Source of the DNA: Phoronis australis
Taxonomy: Eukaryota > Phoronida > Phoronidae
Length of the DNA stretch: 54,687 bases
Direction: 5' to 3'
NCBI GenBank assembly: GCA_002633005.1
Contig: NMRA01000095.1
Coordinates: forward strand, 906,518 to 961,204
Below are positions 48,201 through 54,200 of the stretch, piece by piece. A program made the position numbers and the translations under genes. Below the pieces are notes generated by a model. It made no database searches. It saw only the letters and a list, made by a program, of their open reading frames with translations, and had not been told where the DNA came from. Each line of letters starts with the position of its first letter. Position 1 is the stretch's first letter.

Positions 48201-48906
48201 TCAAACGTCAAACAATGTTACATTGGTCAAACGGTTTGCAGTCTTTCCCGTCGGTTATCCATGCATCTTCAAAATGGCGCCATTCAAGATCATTTTCTGC
48301 AATACCACGCACGTAAAATCACCCGTCAAGAAATTGTGGAAAACACGTCAATTCGCTACGTGGAGCAAGATGTGCTGCGTTTGAAAGTATTAGAGTCCCT
48401 TTTAATTGCTTTTGAGAAGCCTATTTTGAATGAGCAGCAAACAGGGTCGCGCCGCACGTTACACTTGTTTGCGTGACTTTCCTGTTACCCTAATTCTTTA
48501 GTCATTCTTTGCAGTATTTCACACCCGCCGTGTCTCACTGTGTGTGTCGTCAGCTTATACTCTGTGGTGGCATTACTGCGTCATTTTATCTTCACTTGAG
48601 AATGAAACAAGTATGTTTCGAAATATCGTGTGTCTTTTTAATTATGTCGCTAGGTCAGTTACTGTATCTATGTTCAGTAGAGAGTAGAGTTTTGTTCAGA
48701 AAGTATGAACGCAACGGAATAAAGACCGTGAAAAATGAAAAGTGTCGTGTATTCAACAAATTCTGTATAATGATCAGGACGTAAAGTATTTGGTTAGGCT
48801 AGTCTTGAAAATGTTTACAAAATGCAAACTTACTTGCCAACATTCTTGTGCTGTCGAACACGTATAGTACCAATACGACGCACGCTAGTCTCGTACTTAA
48901 TGTCAT
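23471..48906 (-). CDS. VWDE-like transmembrane protein with cytosolic SAM and U-box domains, 22 exons
   Basis: Twenty-two minus-strand exons (listed separately) join with consistent phase to 1810 residues. In order: signal peptide (1-24), D8C region as in uromodulin and VWDE (about 28-165), VWDE-like segments (182-412), VWD domain (about 425-625), VWDE-like Cys-rich part (665-866), EGF (867-893), immunoglobulin-like VWDE segment (about 900-1020), Ser/Thr-rich mucin-like stalk (1035-1410), transmembrane helix (1417-1439), tyrosine-rich tail with a basic patch, SAM (about 1514-1572), linker, U-box (1734-1803). U-boxes recruit E2 enzymes without zinc; SAM domains oligomerise. The SAM plus U-box order and sequence resemble the end of WDSUB1. 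Human VWDE instead ends in EGF repeats. Inference: a surface receptor-type E3 ubiquitin ligase. Domain calls are firm. The full join lacks transcript proof; a fusion of two genes by my exon chain is unlikely because the phases run through TM, tail and SAM. Confidence 0.82.
24241..25709 (-). other. Receptor gene intron 21
   Basis: Splits the SAM domain. It holds a CA/GCAC-rich stretch at about 24290-24330 and otherwise AT-rich sequence. Confidence 0.65.
25710..25835 (-). CDS. Receptor gene exon 21: SAM domain, first part
   Basis: Acceptor TGTACAG, donor CTCA|GTAAGT. Encodes DVLEFLKRLNLERFAANF and ends TLKEDDLTDKL. It has the WLxxLxLxxYxxxFxxxxI pattern of SAM domains and continues in phase into exon 22. 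Confidence 0.92.
26084..26183 (-). CDS. Receptor gene exon 20: cytosolic basic segment
   Basis: Acceptor CGTTTGTAG, donor TTGG|GTGAGC. Encodes STDRRYENSYAMQPIDRKRQ followed by RKTGKKTAHKL. YENS fits a Grb2-type YxN motif, and the KR-rich stretch could be a nuclear or membrane-proximal basic signal. Confidence 0.82.
26734..26830 (-). CDS. Receptor gene exon 19: cytosolic tyrosine motifs
   Basis: Acceptor GATTTAG, donor ACG|GTACGT. Encodes FHQSKYQSGQEYSTVDYTDL and then a Ser/Thr-rich end. VDYTDL fits the ITIM consensus (V/I/L)xYxx(L/V). Confidence 0.82.
26831..27600 (-). other. Receptor gene intron 18 with dispersed repeat copy C
   Basis: Contains copy C of the dispersed family at about 27168-27400 (TTTCTCTAAGACATGGTCACG, then TGACCCAATTAATGACAGAC). 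Nothing else recognised. Confidence 0.5.
27601..27706 (-). CDS. Receptor gene exon 18: transmembrane helix
   Basis: Acceptor TTTCTGTTTCAG, donor CAG|GTCAGT. Encodes DNGND, then the hydrophobic run LVIGTAVGATAAAVLLLMML, then GICYRRQLLV. A basic pair directly after the helix supports an inside C-terminus. Confidence 0.92.
27707..28501 (-). other. Receptor gene intron 17 (probable GC-AG intron)
   Basis: The best donor in the right phase reads GAG|GCAAGT, the classic GC-type donor. Alternatives slightly further on use weaker GT sites at the same phase and add 12-20 residues. No other feature seen. Confidence 0.5.
28502..29669 (-). CDS. Receptor gene exon 17: Ser/Thr-rich mucin-like stalk
   Basis: A single 1168-base exon (acceptor TTCTTGCAG). 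After a short Cys segment (LNTCGVISKCNVACIE) it encodes about 370 residues rich in Ser, Thr and Pro with almost no Cys, typical of an O-glycosylated stalk lifting the ectodomain from the membrane. The 3' boundary is the least certain of the gene. A 227-codon antisense open frame (28930-29613, plus strand) is a by-product of the composition. Confidence 0.88.
30051..30284 (-). CDS. Receptor gene exon 16: VWDE-like segment
   Basis: Acceptor AAATTTCAG, donor AAG|GTGAGT; 78 codons in phase 0. Encodes FETFARVVCILPKDV, LGFDVSVSNDGRTQ and FDSTCMDCT, the pattern of the VWDE segment following its first EGF module (VxCxLP...VSVSNDG...DxxCxxC). Confidence 0.9.
30285..31048 (-). other. Receptor gene intron 15, largely open reading
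   Basis: The frame of exon 15 stays open for about 119 codons into this intron, to a stop at 30692. The translated text is not recognisable. It could be chance or a retained-intron isoform ending before the membrane anchor. Confidence 0.4.
31049..31242 (-). CDS. Receptor gene exon 15: end of EGF module and VWDE segment
   Basis: Acceptor CTTTTACAG, donor CTG|GTAAGT. Encodes TCQCNYGFIGSDCS, finishing the EGF module, then GLCDVTKEPCAAVLVVG and SKTLTCHF, matching the (G)LCD...RPC...LTCH block of VWDE. Confidence 0.92.
31243..32214 (-). other. Receptor gene intron 14
   Basis: About 31930-32090 resembles the 3' tail of a retroelement (AT-rich, ending TCTACAAATAAAATCACTTG), but it has no coding part. 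Otherwise unremarkable. Confidence 0.4.
32215..32413 (-). CDS. Receptor gene exon 14: start of EGF module
   Basis: Acceptor TTAATTTCAG, donor GAGG|GTAAGA. Encodes KASIIADSLKQHCMLELRRN and ends with VLCPSNCTRNGKCVEG, the first half of the EGF module. The EGF is split between exons 14 and 15 in phase 1. Confidence 0.92.
32414..33643 (-). other. Receptor gene intron 13
   Basis: No gene or clear repeat recognised in 1.2 kb. Confidence 0.55.
33644..33799 (-). CDS. Receptor gene exon 13: VWDE-like segment
   Basis: Acceptor GTTTTTTAG, donor AAG|GTGACC; 52 codons. Encodes TLSWPLRSGLTEAETRRACE and DKLEFCVETVK, matching the WPTPSGxTExxAxxxC...CVxDI block of VWDE. Confidence 0.92.
33800..34643 (-). 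other. Receptor gene intron 12 with tRNA-like SINE
   Basis: Contains the SINE-like element at 34220-34295. A stretch at 34024-34142 has splice-like ends but breaks the reading phase and was not accepted as an exon. Confidence 0.55.
34220..34295 (-). mobile_element. tRNA-derived SINE-like element
   Basis: On the minus strand an A box-like TGGCCTGGTTG is followed by GGGTTGAAGTCCC about 30 bases on. The tRNA-like head is not foldable as a full tRNA. Confidence 0.5.
34644..34932 (-). CDS. Receptor gene exon 12: VWDE-like Cys-rich segment
   Basis: Acceptor GTTGACAG, donor CACAG|GTGTGT. Encodes VTIDRSLYRYTF, NLYCNCHGPTKPSCH and ESCYPPEV. It follows the VWD domain as in VWDE (W/FR-V/I-x...SL). The phases on both sides are consistent. 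Confidence 0.88.
34933..37248 (-). other. Receptor gene intron 11
   Basis: A 2.3-kb intron. The only structure seen is a 9-bp perfect hairpin ACTGCAAGG/CCTTGCAGT at 37108-37127. No gene recognised. Confidence 0.55.
37249..37499 (-). CDS. Receptor gene exon 11: end of VWD domain
   Basis: Acceptor TTTTTTAG, donor TTCAG|GTAATG. Encodes GGYVEVLAVGDSLSVFMFPS and DWQQTEGLCGLFN, the hallmark T-x-GLCGxxN of VWD domains. Confidence 0.93.
37500..38571 (-). other. Receptor gene intron 10 with dispersed repeat copy D
   Basis: Copy D of the dispersed family lies at about 37690-37920 (GCTCGCGTGACCAAACTTAT, then GACGGATTC and AAAATCAAATTCTATG). No gene. Confidence 0.45.
38572..38618 (-). CDS. Receptor gene exon 10 (47-base microexon)
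   Basis: Acceptor CGATCAAAG, donor CTTGCT|GTAAGC. Encodes EPAPEFGDALKFNALA, joining the two halves of the VWD domain. It is the only candidate found that restores phase between exons 9 and 11; the acceptor is weak. Confidence 0.65.
39310..39619 (-). CDS. Receptor gene exon 9: VWD domain
   Basis: Acceptor AATACTTCAG, donor CAAG|GTAGAA. Encodes INVFQRQCGSSRTCTCAVAI, then DGIVIDMC, as in VWDE (CGxxxxCxCGVAxR...VxxIDMC). Confidence 0.92.
39620..40415 (-). other. Receptor gene intron 8
   Basis: AT-rich, no gene or repeat recognised. Confidence 0.55.
40416..40479 (-). CDS. Receptor gene exon 8: VWD domain
   Basis: Acceptor TTTTTGCAG, donor TTCAG|GTGAGC. Encodes IYLAREEGEFILYRNKKRAF, the GEFxLYR strand of VWD domains. 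Confidence 0.88.
40480..41515 (-). other. Receptor gene intron 7
   Basis: AT-rich, no gene or clear repeat recognised. Confidence 0.55.
41516..41601 (-). CDS. Receptor gene exon 7: start of VWD domain
   Basis: Acceptor TTACTGCAG, donor GGACA|GTAAGT. Encodes VTIVDKDLEMSASRCEILPG then SFVTTFDG. The usual GDPH before TFDG is replaced by a diverged stretch. Confidence 0.9.
42182..42628 (-). CDS. Receptor gene exon 6: VWDE-like segment
   Basis: Acceptor TACTTTCAG, donor TTCCAG|GTCAGT; 149 codons. Encodes SFTSIHLTPTVPI, CEGDCDATITVEV, GSCGIVFKP and KLAASVDGKYDKEQ, matching VWDE (xxTPTVPL...C..C.xxI.V......CG...xP...AxxDGxYD). Confidence 0.93.
42850..43094 (-). CDS. Receptor gene exon 5: VWDE-like segment
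   Basis: Acceptor TTTACTTGAAG, donor CCAG|GTACTT. Encodes IQFHCDNSY, NIVFDVDWFINDVKVK and SVLHESDWADKGQTLGFQ, corresponding to the VxWFxNG...LxExDW block of VWDE. Confidence 0.92.
43095..43811 (-). other. Receptor gene intron 4
   Basis: No gene or repeat recognised. Confidence 0.5.
43812..43862 (-). CDS. Receptor gene exon 4 (51-base exon)
   Basis: Acceptor TTTCCCGCAG, donor AAAG|GTGAGA. Encodes LPQQCLPPNATKPQCK, a linker between the D8C region and the next VWDE segment; the phase fits both neighbours. Confidence 0.8.
44333..44536 (-). CDS. Receptor gene exon 3: D8C region, second part
   Basis: Acceptor TAATCTAG, donor GACA|GTAAGT. Encodes PLEGIVDRRACV, WCCSELHDIKVKNCGDYFVY and CPVGYCIG. 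The I-x-VKNCG-(D/E)-(F/Y)-xVYxL and xYC pattern is a VWDE/uromodulin D8C signature. Confidence 0.94.
44537..45500 (-). other. Receptor gene intron 2 with simple repeat
   Basis: An AT-rich, ATT/ATC-type simple repeat lies at about 44895-44955, after a TCTGTAAATAAAG-type tail, possibly the 3' end of an old retroelement. Confidence 0.45.
45501..45716 (-). CDS. Receptor gene exon 2: D8C region, first part
   Basis: Acceptor TGTTCACAAG, donor TTGG|GTACGT. Encodes GDEDPCERRNRVELDGHIYR, LTCDRNLNDGWYYF and NRCVETYHCGTKYTAWLLG, the CDxxLxxGWYxF...CVxxxxCGTxxxxWL pattern of D8C. Confidence 0.93.
46276..46440 (-). mobile_element. Probable retroelement 3' end with (TATTG)n tail
   Basis: Read on the minus strand, a GC-richer 100-base stretch (GGGGGTCAGGGGAGCTTG to GATGCCTCTGTC) runs into AT-rich DNA and TATTG pentamers (46281-46298). 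A short unique body ending in a pentamer tail is typical of 5'-truncated non-LTR elements. Confidence 0.45.
47402..47413 (+). repeat. Target site duplication, left copy
   Basis: AATGATCAGGAC, repeated exactly at 48769-48780. Confidence 0.8.
47443..47781 (-). repeat. Inverted terminal repeat, left arm
   Basis: Reverse complement of 48431-48769 with only a few mismatches. Between it and the left target duplication lies a 29-base extension absent on the right side. Confidence 0.85.
47772..48476 (+). pseudogene. Penelope-like element C-terminus: RT thumb end and GIY-YIG endonuclease
   Basis: An open frame of 234 codons. The start (LLKRAYSVSSNWLLFNQEVD) matches the end of the reverse transcriptase of Penelope-like elements. 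It is followed by a linker and a GIY-YIG-type nuclease: VYEFVCPMNEC with a Cys pair, CYIGQT, LSRRLSMHLQNGAIQDHF and H residues, then ESLLIAFEKPILNEQQTGS. The frame is intact to its stop, but the catalytic RT part is missing, so the copy cannot move on its own. The first codon given is not a true start; the frame enters from the inverted arm. Confidence 0.85.
48431..48769 (+). repeat. Inverted terminal repeat, right arm
   Basis: Contains the last 15 codons of the endonuclease frame and the 3' untranslated end. Mirrored at 47443-47781. Confidence 0.85.
48769..48780 (+). repeat. Target site duplication, right copy
   Basis: AATGATCAGGAC, same as 47402-47413, directly after the right arm. Confidence 0.8.
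48834..48906 (-). CDS. Receptor gene exon 1: signal peptide
   Basis: Starts at ATG (48906) in the context TTTTAAAATGACA and ends GCAA|GTAAGT in phase 1. It encodes MTLSTRLACVVLVLYVF and DSTRMLA, a typical signal peptide (basic start, hydrophobic core, small residues at the end), and joins exon 2 in phase. Confidence 0.85.
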
Positions 48907-49659
48907 TTTAAGAAGACATTCCCTCTTGCCAAACCTATTGTATCAGTTGCAGCTTTAAACTGTTCCTTGTTGACTCGAGTCCTACTGTGTACCTACACAG
49001 ATGTGAAGCAGGAAATGATCGACCGTGACCTAATTTCCTTAATGGAAAAACAGAACTGCATCATTCACAGGGTTGAAATTAACTACCATCACCTACAAAG
49101 ATTTGGGCGCTCAGGGTAGGAGTTTAGTTTCCATTCAAAGTTAATATTTTTAGATTAGTTTTTAAAAAATTACAAGGAGTGTTAATACACTGAGAGCTCA
49201 AATACGTCCCGGATAATCACTTTTTATTTTCTCCGCAACACTTTTGTGTGATGCGTTCTAAGTTACTACGCTATTCAAAATTAAAGGTGTTTTCATTTTC
49301 GATTGAAACAAATAATGAATTAAAAAATTTTTCTTCCCTTTAGTTTCTTTCCTTGATTATTCACCTGGTTTTCCACGACAACTATTTTTAAACCACCTCT
49401 TGTCATTCGTTCGGTATTCTCACGTGAATGGTGACTTTGCCTTTTGTTGTTACATTTACCTCACACGGGGCCTTGCTGTTCAATAGATTAACTGTTCGTG
49501 TGGGCAACACAAACAATAACTAAGGAACTAAAGTTGAAAGGAGCAATCAACGACGCCAGACGTCGCGCAGAATGAAAAATTCCAAATGAAATACAAAAGT
49601 AAATCAGCCAAGGAACATGTTTCATTTCCTCAACTGCAATTCGTGCATGTACATGTAAA
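48907..49659. promoter_or_regulatory. Presumed promoter region of the receptor gene
   Basis: 750 bases between the minus-strand start codon at 48906 and a candidate plus-strand start at 49660. If the latter is real, this is a divergent promoter. I see no unambiguous TATA box or factor site. Confidence 0.35.
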
Positions 49660-49844
49660 ATGATTATACATGTACCAGCATCGACGTCACGCCTGTGGCT
49701 TCACATTACTCTGTTGGTTGTCATCACTACCCAAGGTAAGGGGAGGATTTTTTCGTGTCTAGTGACTTTTCGACTGTTGATCAATATGGGTGCCATATTT
49801 TTTGACACTTTCTTCATTTACTGCAGTTGGTTCACAAGTGACGT
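49660..49844 (+). CDS. Possible first exons of a divergent secreted protein
   Basis: ATG at 49660 opens MIIHVPASTSRLWLHITLLV and VITTQ, which looks like a signal peptide, and ends at ACCCAAG|GTAAGG (49735). An 18-base microexon at 49827-49844 follows acceptor TTTACTGCAG and precedes donor GTAAGT in the same phase, adding VGSQVT. No further exon is recognised before the satellite. Speculative, based only on signal-peptide character and splice sites. Confidence 0.28.
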
Positions 49845-51224
49845 GTAAGTTACAATCATATCAAAAATATCTCAAAACGTAACGCGCACAGCTTGTTATA
49901 CTAGTAGTGCTGTGACCGAAACGATTACTTCTGCTGCAATGAACCTTTGTTTTACTAGAAACAATGCAAACATATACCTTTTACAGGAAAACATTATTTT
50001 AGCAAAAACATTAAACATATATTATGTTTTTGCAATTGTACTTGCCGCGGGACAACAATTTGCTTATTTCGGTGACTGCTAGCATTGCCTTAAACTTTCG
50101 ATCCGTACAAAGCGTCAGTAACGCCAAGCAAATGCGCCAACTGAAAAAACGATGAGTGCGAGTCATCGTTGTGATACAGCACTGGAGAGCTTTTCAATGA
50201 AAATGAATACAGTTACGAATTGACATGTCATAAGAGAACGGTTTCCATTCTCTTTTGTTCGCATTATACGCAGCAGTATTAGAGCAACCCATCTCGAGCA
50301 TTTTTTAGCTTAAGATTTTTTCCAAATTGTCACGTTTTCTTTAAAGAGTGAAGAACTTTTTCTCAAACGGTACGTTGTATTTTTTCTAAACGCCGTCCAC
50401 ACAAGTGCAGCTAAAAGGACGTTTTCTTAAAATATCACCCTAGAGCTCCGGGTAGTGGATGTAGTTATGGAAGGAATGCGTATCCGTAGACAAATTTGAA
50501 ATCGTGTGCCGTACGAGCCAAACCATATCATTCAGCTATTCATAACAACGGGGGTTTTATATTAGACAATGCCAGTTTCAAAACCATTCAAAATGCAATT
50601 AGAATAACACAACATTTGAACATACATGTAAGCTACTGCTGATTAAAAACAAATACAAACCTGTGGCGGATCTGCTATGTCACGGGGGAGCCCAACTACC
50701 ATTTTCTGGGGAAAAACTCCAGAATAACATGCCTACCGAATTTTAAAAGTGTTCGTAGAGGGGAAGGGAATGTGCGACCGCCTAATTCCCTTGTGCAAAC
50801 GACAACGCGCTATTTGAGGCAGCGCGACTACCACAGTTAATTCATTGGGAACTATTTCCCAAACTTGCGCGCGCAGCAGATCATGATGATTTCACGCGCA
50901 CGTAAAATGTTTTATACCACAATATTAGCCTCGAATGGCAGATACAACCGTGTAATAACCCATAAGGTTATCTCACTAGTGAGATAACATTTTGGCGGGA
51001 AACCAAGGCCGGATTCGAACCCGGGCCTCATCAGTTGCGACTCGCCGATTGTACCACTACACCTCTCAGCGGCTGACGTCATCGAACGTGAAAATAGAAT
51101 ACTTAAATGAGCACGCGCAACAATCGCATGTTCAGCAAAGGGCACTGCACCTACAATTATACGCTATGAAAAATAAGACGCATAATTTCCATAACAACGA
51201 TATTTTAATTCAGTGAAATTTTTC
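49845..51224. other. Region without a recognised gene
   Basis: AT-rich sequence. It contains one tRNA-like SINE head (50995-51075) and near-repeats of GATAACC around 50955-50990. No protein family seen. Confidence 0.5.
50995..51075 (-). mobile_element. tRNA-like element (SINE head or tRNA pseudogene)
   Basis: On the minus strand TGTAGTGGTACAATCGG (A box) is followed by GGGTTCGAATCC (perfect B box) about 25 bases later. The acceptor and anticodon stems do not pair properly, so it is not a functional tRNA. Confidence 0.5.
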
Positions 51225-54200
51225 TCTCATTGACCTTTGACCTATTTTTTCTGATCGGATAAGCCTATTGCGAAGTAGAGTATGGTGTTCAATTGGCATG
51301 TTGACTTACCCCAGTGTGCTGAAATTGAAAAGATTGACCCCATGTTTGCCCTAAATGACCTGAAACATTGGATTCCGAATTGAATTACCTGTGCCAATCA
51401 GACCAGCTCCCAATGACCATTGTCTTGTTTCAAATTGCCTTATGACCTCTTCCGGTACAATATGGAATATGATTATATTACAAATCAAAATTTATGAACT
51501 GCCAAAAATCATATGCTGAATTTAAAGACTGTATCTGCACCCAATTTGGAGTTATTAAGCCTAAAATATGGTCGGAATAAGAATAAGAAGAATTAAAAAG
51601 ATTATTGTCACAACGTGACGATAACGGACTCTGCGCGTGCGTATTACTGGAATTATTATGGAAAGTTTCTGACAGCAACCCATTTACCAATATGAAAAGG
51701 AATTCTTTAAAATTGTAGGAAAAATTAATTGACCTCTTCCGGTGCCTTATGAGCCCCGATGAGGGAGTAATTGTTAACTCGATTAAAAGTGTGGTTAATG
51801 CTAAAAATCACAGATGTTGTACTTTAAGGACTTCAGGATACAAGATGAATGAATTGGTCAAACTTTCAGAAGAAAAATGCACCCAATGACCCCATGGGTG
51901 CACGACTGAAGTGACGTGAAAATTTAGAATTCAAACTCAATCGCACTTAGTAAACAGATATGTAATTTTGAAGTCTCTAGCTCAAAATTTTAGTTTGCAC
52001 TCAATGACCTTTGACCTATTTTTCTGATTGGTTAGGCCTATTGCGAAGTAAAGTAGGCTATGTTGACTTACATCAGTGTACTGAACTTTAAAAGAATTCC
52101 TTGAAAAATGTAAGAGATATAACATTTTGAACGTTACATGACCTTTGCACTAATTGACCCTATCCGGTGCATTATAAGCTCCTTGAGGAGAATTATTGCA
52201 AAGCCCATGAACAATGTGTTTAATGCTGAGAATCACAGTTGTCTAGCGGTTGACACATCAGAATACTTGCTGATTGAAAAGGTCAAATTTTCAGAAGAAA
52301 ATGCACTTAATGACCCCATGTTTGAACTAAATGACCTGAAACTTTGGATTCCTAATTGTATTACCTGTGGCAATCAGACATGTCAATTTGAAGTGTCTAA
52401 CTCAAAATTTTAGTTTGCACCTAATGACCTTTGACCTATTTCACCTGATTGGATGACCCGATTACTTAGAAAAGTATTTTTTATATTACCTAATTGACTT
52501 TTATCTGTGTACCGAGTTTGAGAACAATAGCTTTTAAAATAAAGAAGGAGTAGCATTTTGAAAATTACATGACCTTTGCACCAAATAACCTCTTCCGGTG
52601 CATTATGGAATATGATTATATGATGAATCAGAATTTATGTACTGCCAAAAATCATATGCTGAATTTGAAGAACGTTCCTACACGCAATTTGGAGTTATTA
52701 GGTGTCAAATTTGGTCGGAAGAAGAATAAGAATAAGAAGAATAAGAATTAGAAAGATTATTGTCACGGCGTGAGAATAATGGACCCTGCGCGTGCGTATT
52801 AAAGGAATTGTTATGGGAAGTTACTGAAAGCAACCCGTTTACCAATATGAAACGGAATTCTTTAAAATTGTAGGAGAAATTACATGTTAATATCTTGATG
52901 TCCTTTCCACTAACTGACCTCTTCCGGTGCATTATGAAACCCGATGAGGAAATAATTGTAAAACCAATTTAAAGTGTGGTTAATGCTAAGAATCACAGAG
53001 GTTTATCTTTAAGCACTTAAGAATACAATATGAATGAATTGGTCAAATTTTCAGAAGAAAAATGCACCTAATGACCCCATGAGTGCACCAAATGAATGAC
53101 CCAAAAATTTTGAATTCAAACTCAATCGCATTTAGTAAACAGATATGTAATTTTGAAGTTTCTAGCTCAAAGTTTTGATTTTGCACTCAATGACCTTTGA
53201 CCTATTTTTTGATTGGTTAGGTCTATTGCGTAGTTAAGTAGGTTGTTCAATTGGCATGATGACTTACACTAGTGTGCTGAAATTAAAAAGAATTCCTTGA
53301 AAAACGTAAGAGATATAATATTTTGAACGTTAGATGACCTTTGCACTAATTGACCCTACCCGGTGCATTATAAGCGTCTTTAGGAGAATTATTGCAAAGC
53401 CAATAAAAATTGTGTTTAGTGCTGAGAATCACAGTTGTCTAACGGTTGACACATCAGTATGATTGGAGAATGAAAAGGTCAAATTTTCAGAAGAAAAATG
53501 CACCTAGTGACCCCATGTTTGCCCTAAATGATCTGAAACTTTGGATTCCACATTGATTTACCTGTGGCAATCAGACCTGACAATTTGAAGTGTCTAGCTC
53601 AAAATTTTAGTTTGCACCTAATGACCTTTGACCTATTTCACCTGATTGGATGACCCGATTACTTAGGAAAGGAATTTTTTAAACTGTCATGTTGACTTAT
53701 AACTGTGCTCCGAATTTGAAAAAGATAGCTTTAAAACTAAAGGATGAGTAGCATTGTGAAAATTATATGACCTTTGCACTAGACGACCTCTTCCGTTGCA
53801 ATATGGAATATGATTATATAACCAATCAAAATTTATATACTGTCAAAAGTCATATGCTGAATTTAAAGACCTACCTGCACCAAATTTGGAGTTATTAAGC
53901 CTCAAAGTTGGTCGGAAGAAGAATAAGAAGAAAAAGAATAAGAAGAACTAGAAAGATTATTGTCACGACGTGACAATAACGAACTCTGCGCGTGCGCATT
54001 AATGGAATTATTATGGGAAGTTACTGACAGCAACCCGTTTACCAATATGAAAAGGAATTCTTTAAAATTGTAGGAGAAATTACATATTAATTTTTTGATG
54101 ACCTTTCCCCTAATTGACCTCTTCCGGTGCATTATGAGCCCCGATGAGGGAGTAATTGTTAACTCGATTAAAAGTGTGGTTAATGCTAATAATCACAGAT

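Larger units (their letters stand above)
47402..48780 (+). mobile_element. 5'-truncated Penelope-like element with inverted termini
   Basis: A unit of about 1.35 kb is flanked by the 12-bp direct repeat AATGATCAGGAC (47402-47413 and 48769-48780), a target site duplication. Inside, about 337-bp inverted repeats (47443-47781 and 48431-48769) enclose the C-terminal coding part. The left arm is a reversed copy of the 3' end, including the last codons. Such inverted partial copies are known from Penelope-like elements. It sits in intron 1 of the receptor-like gene, in the opposite orientation. Confidence 0.85.
45717..48833 (-). other. Receptor gene intron 1
   Basis: A 3.1-kb intron holding a LINE-type 3' tail (46276-46440) and a Penelope-like element (47402-48780). 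A 131-codon plus-strand frame at 47064-47459 is not recognisable. Confidence 0.65.

Noticed and set aside
50995-51075. Functional tRNA gene on the minus strand
   Set aside because: The B box is perfect, but the anticodon and acceptor stems do not pair.
51478-54132. Minus-strand frames with SYSSSDQ-type tails in the satellite
   Set aside because: They arise from the AAGAATAAGAAGAA simple repeat within each satellite unit.
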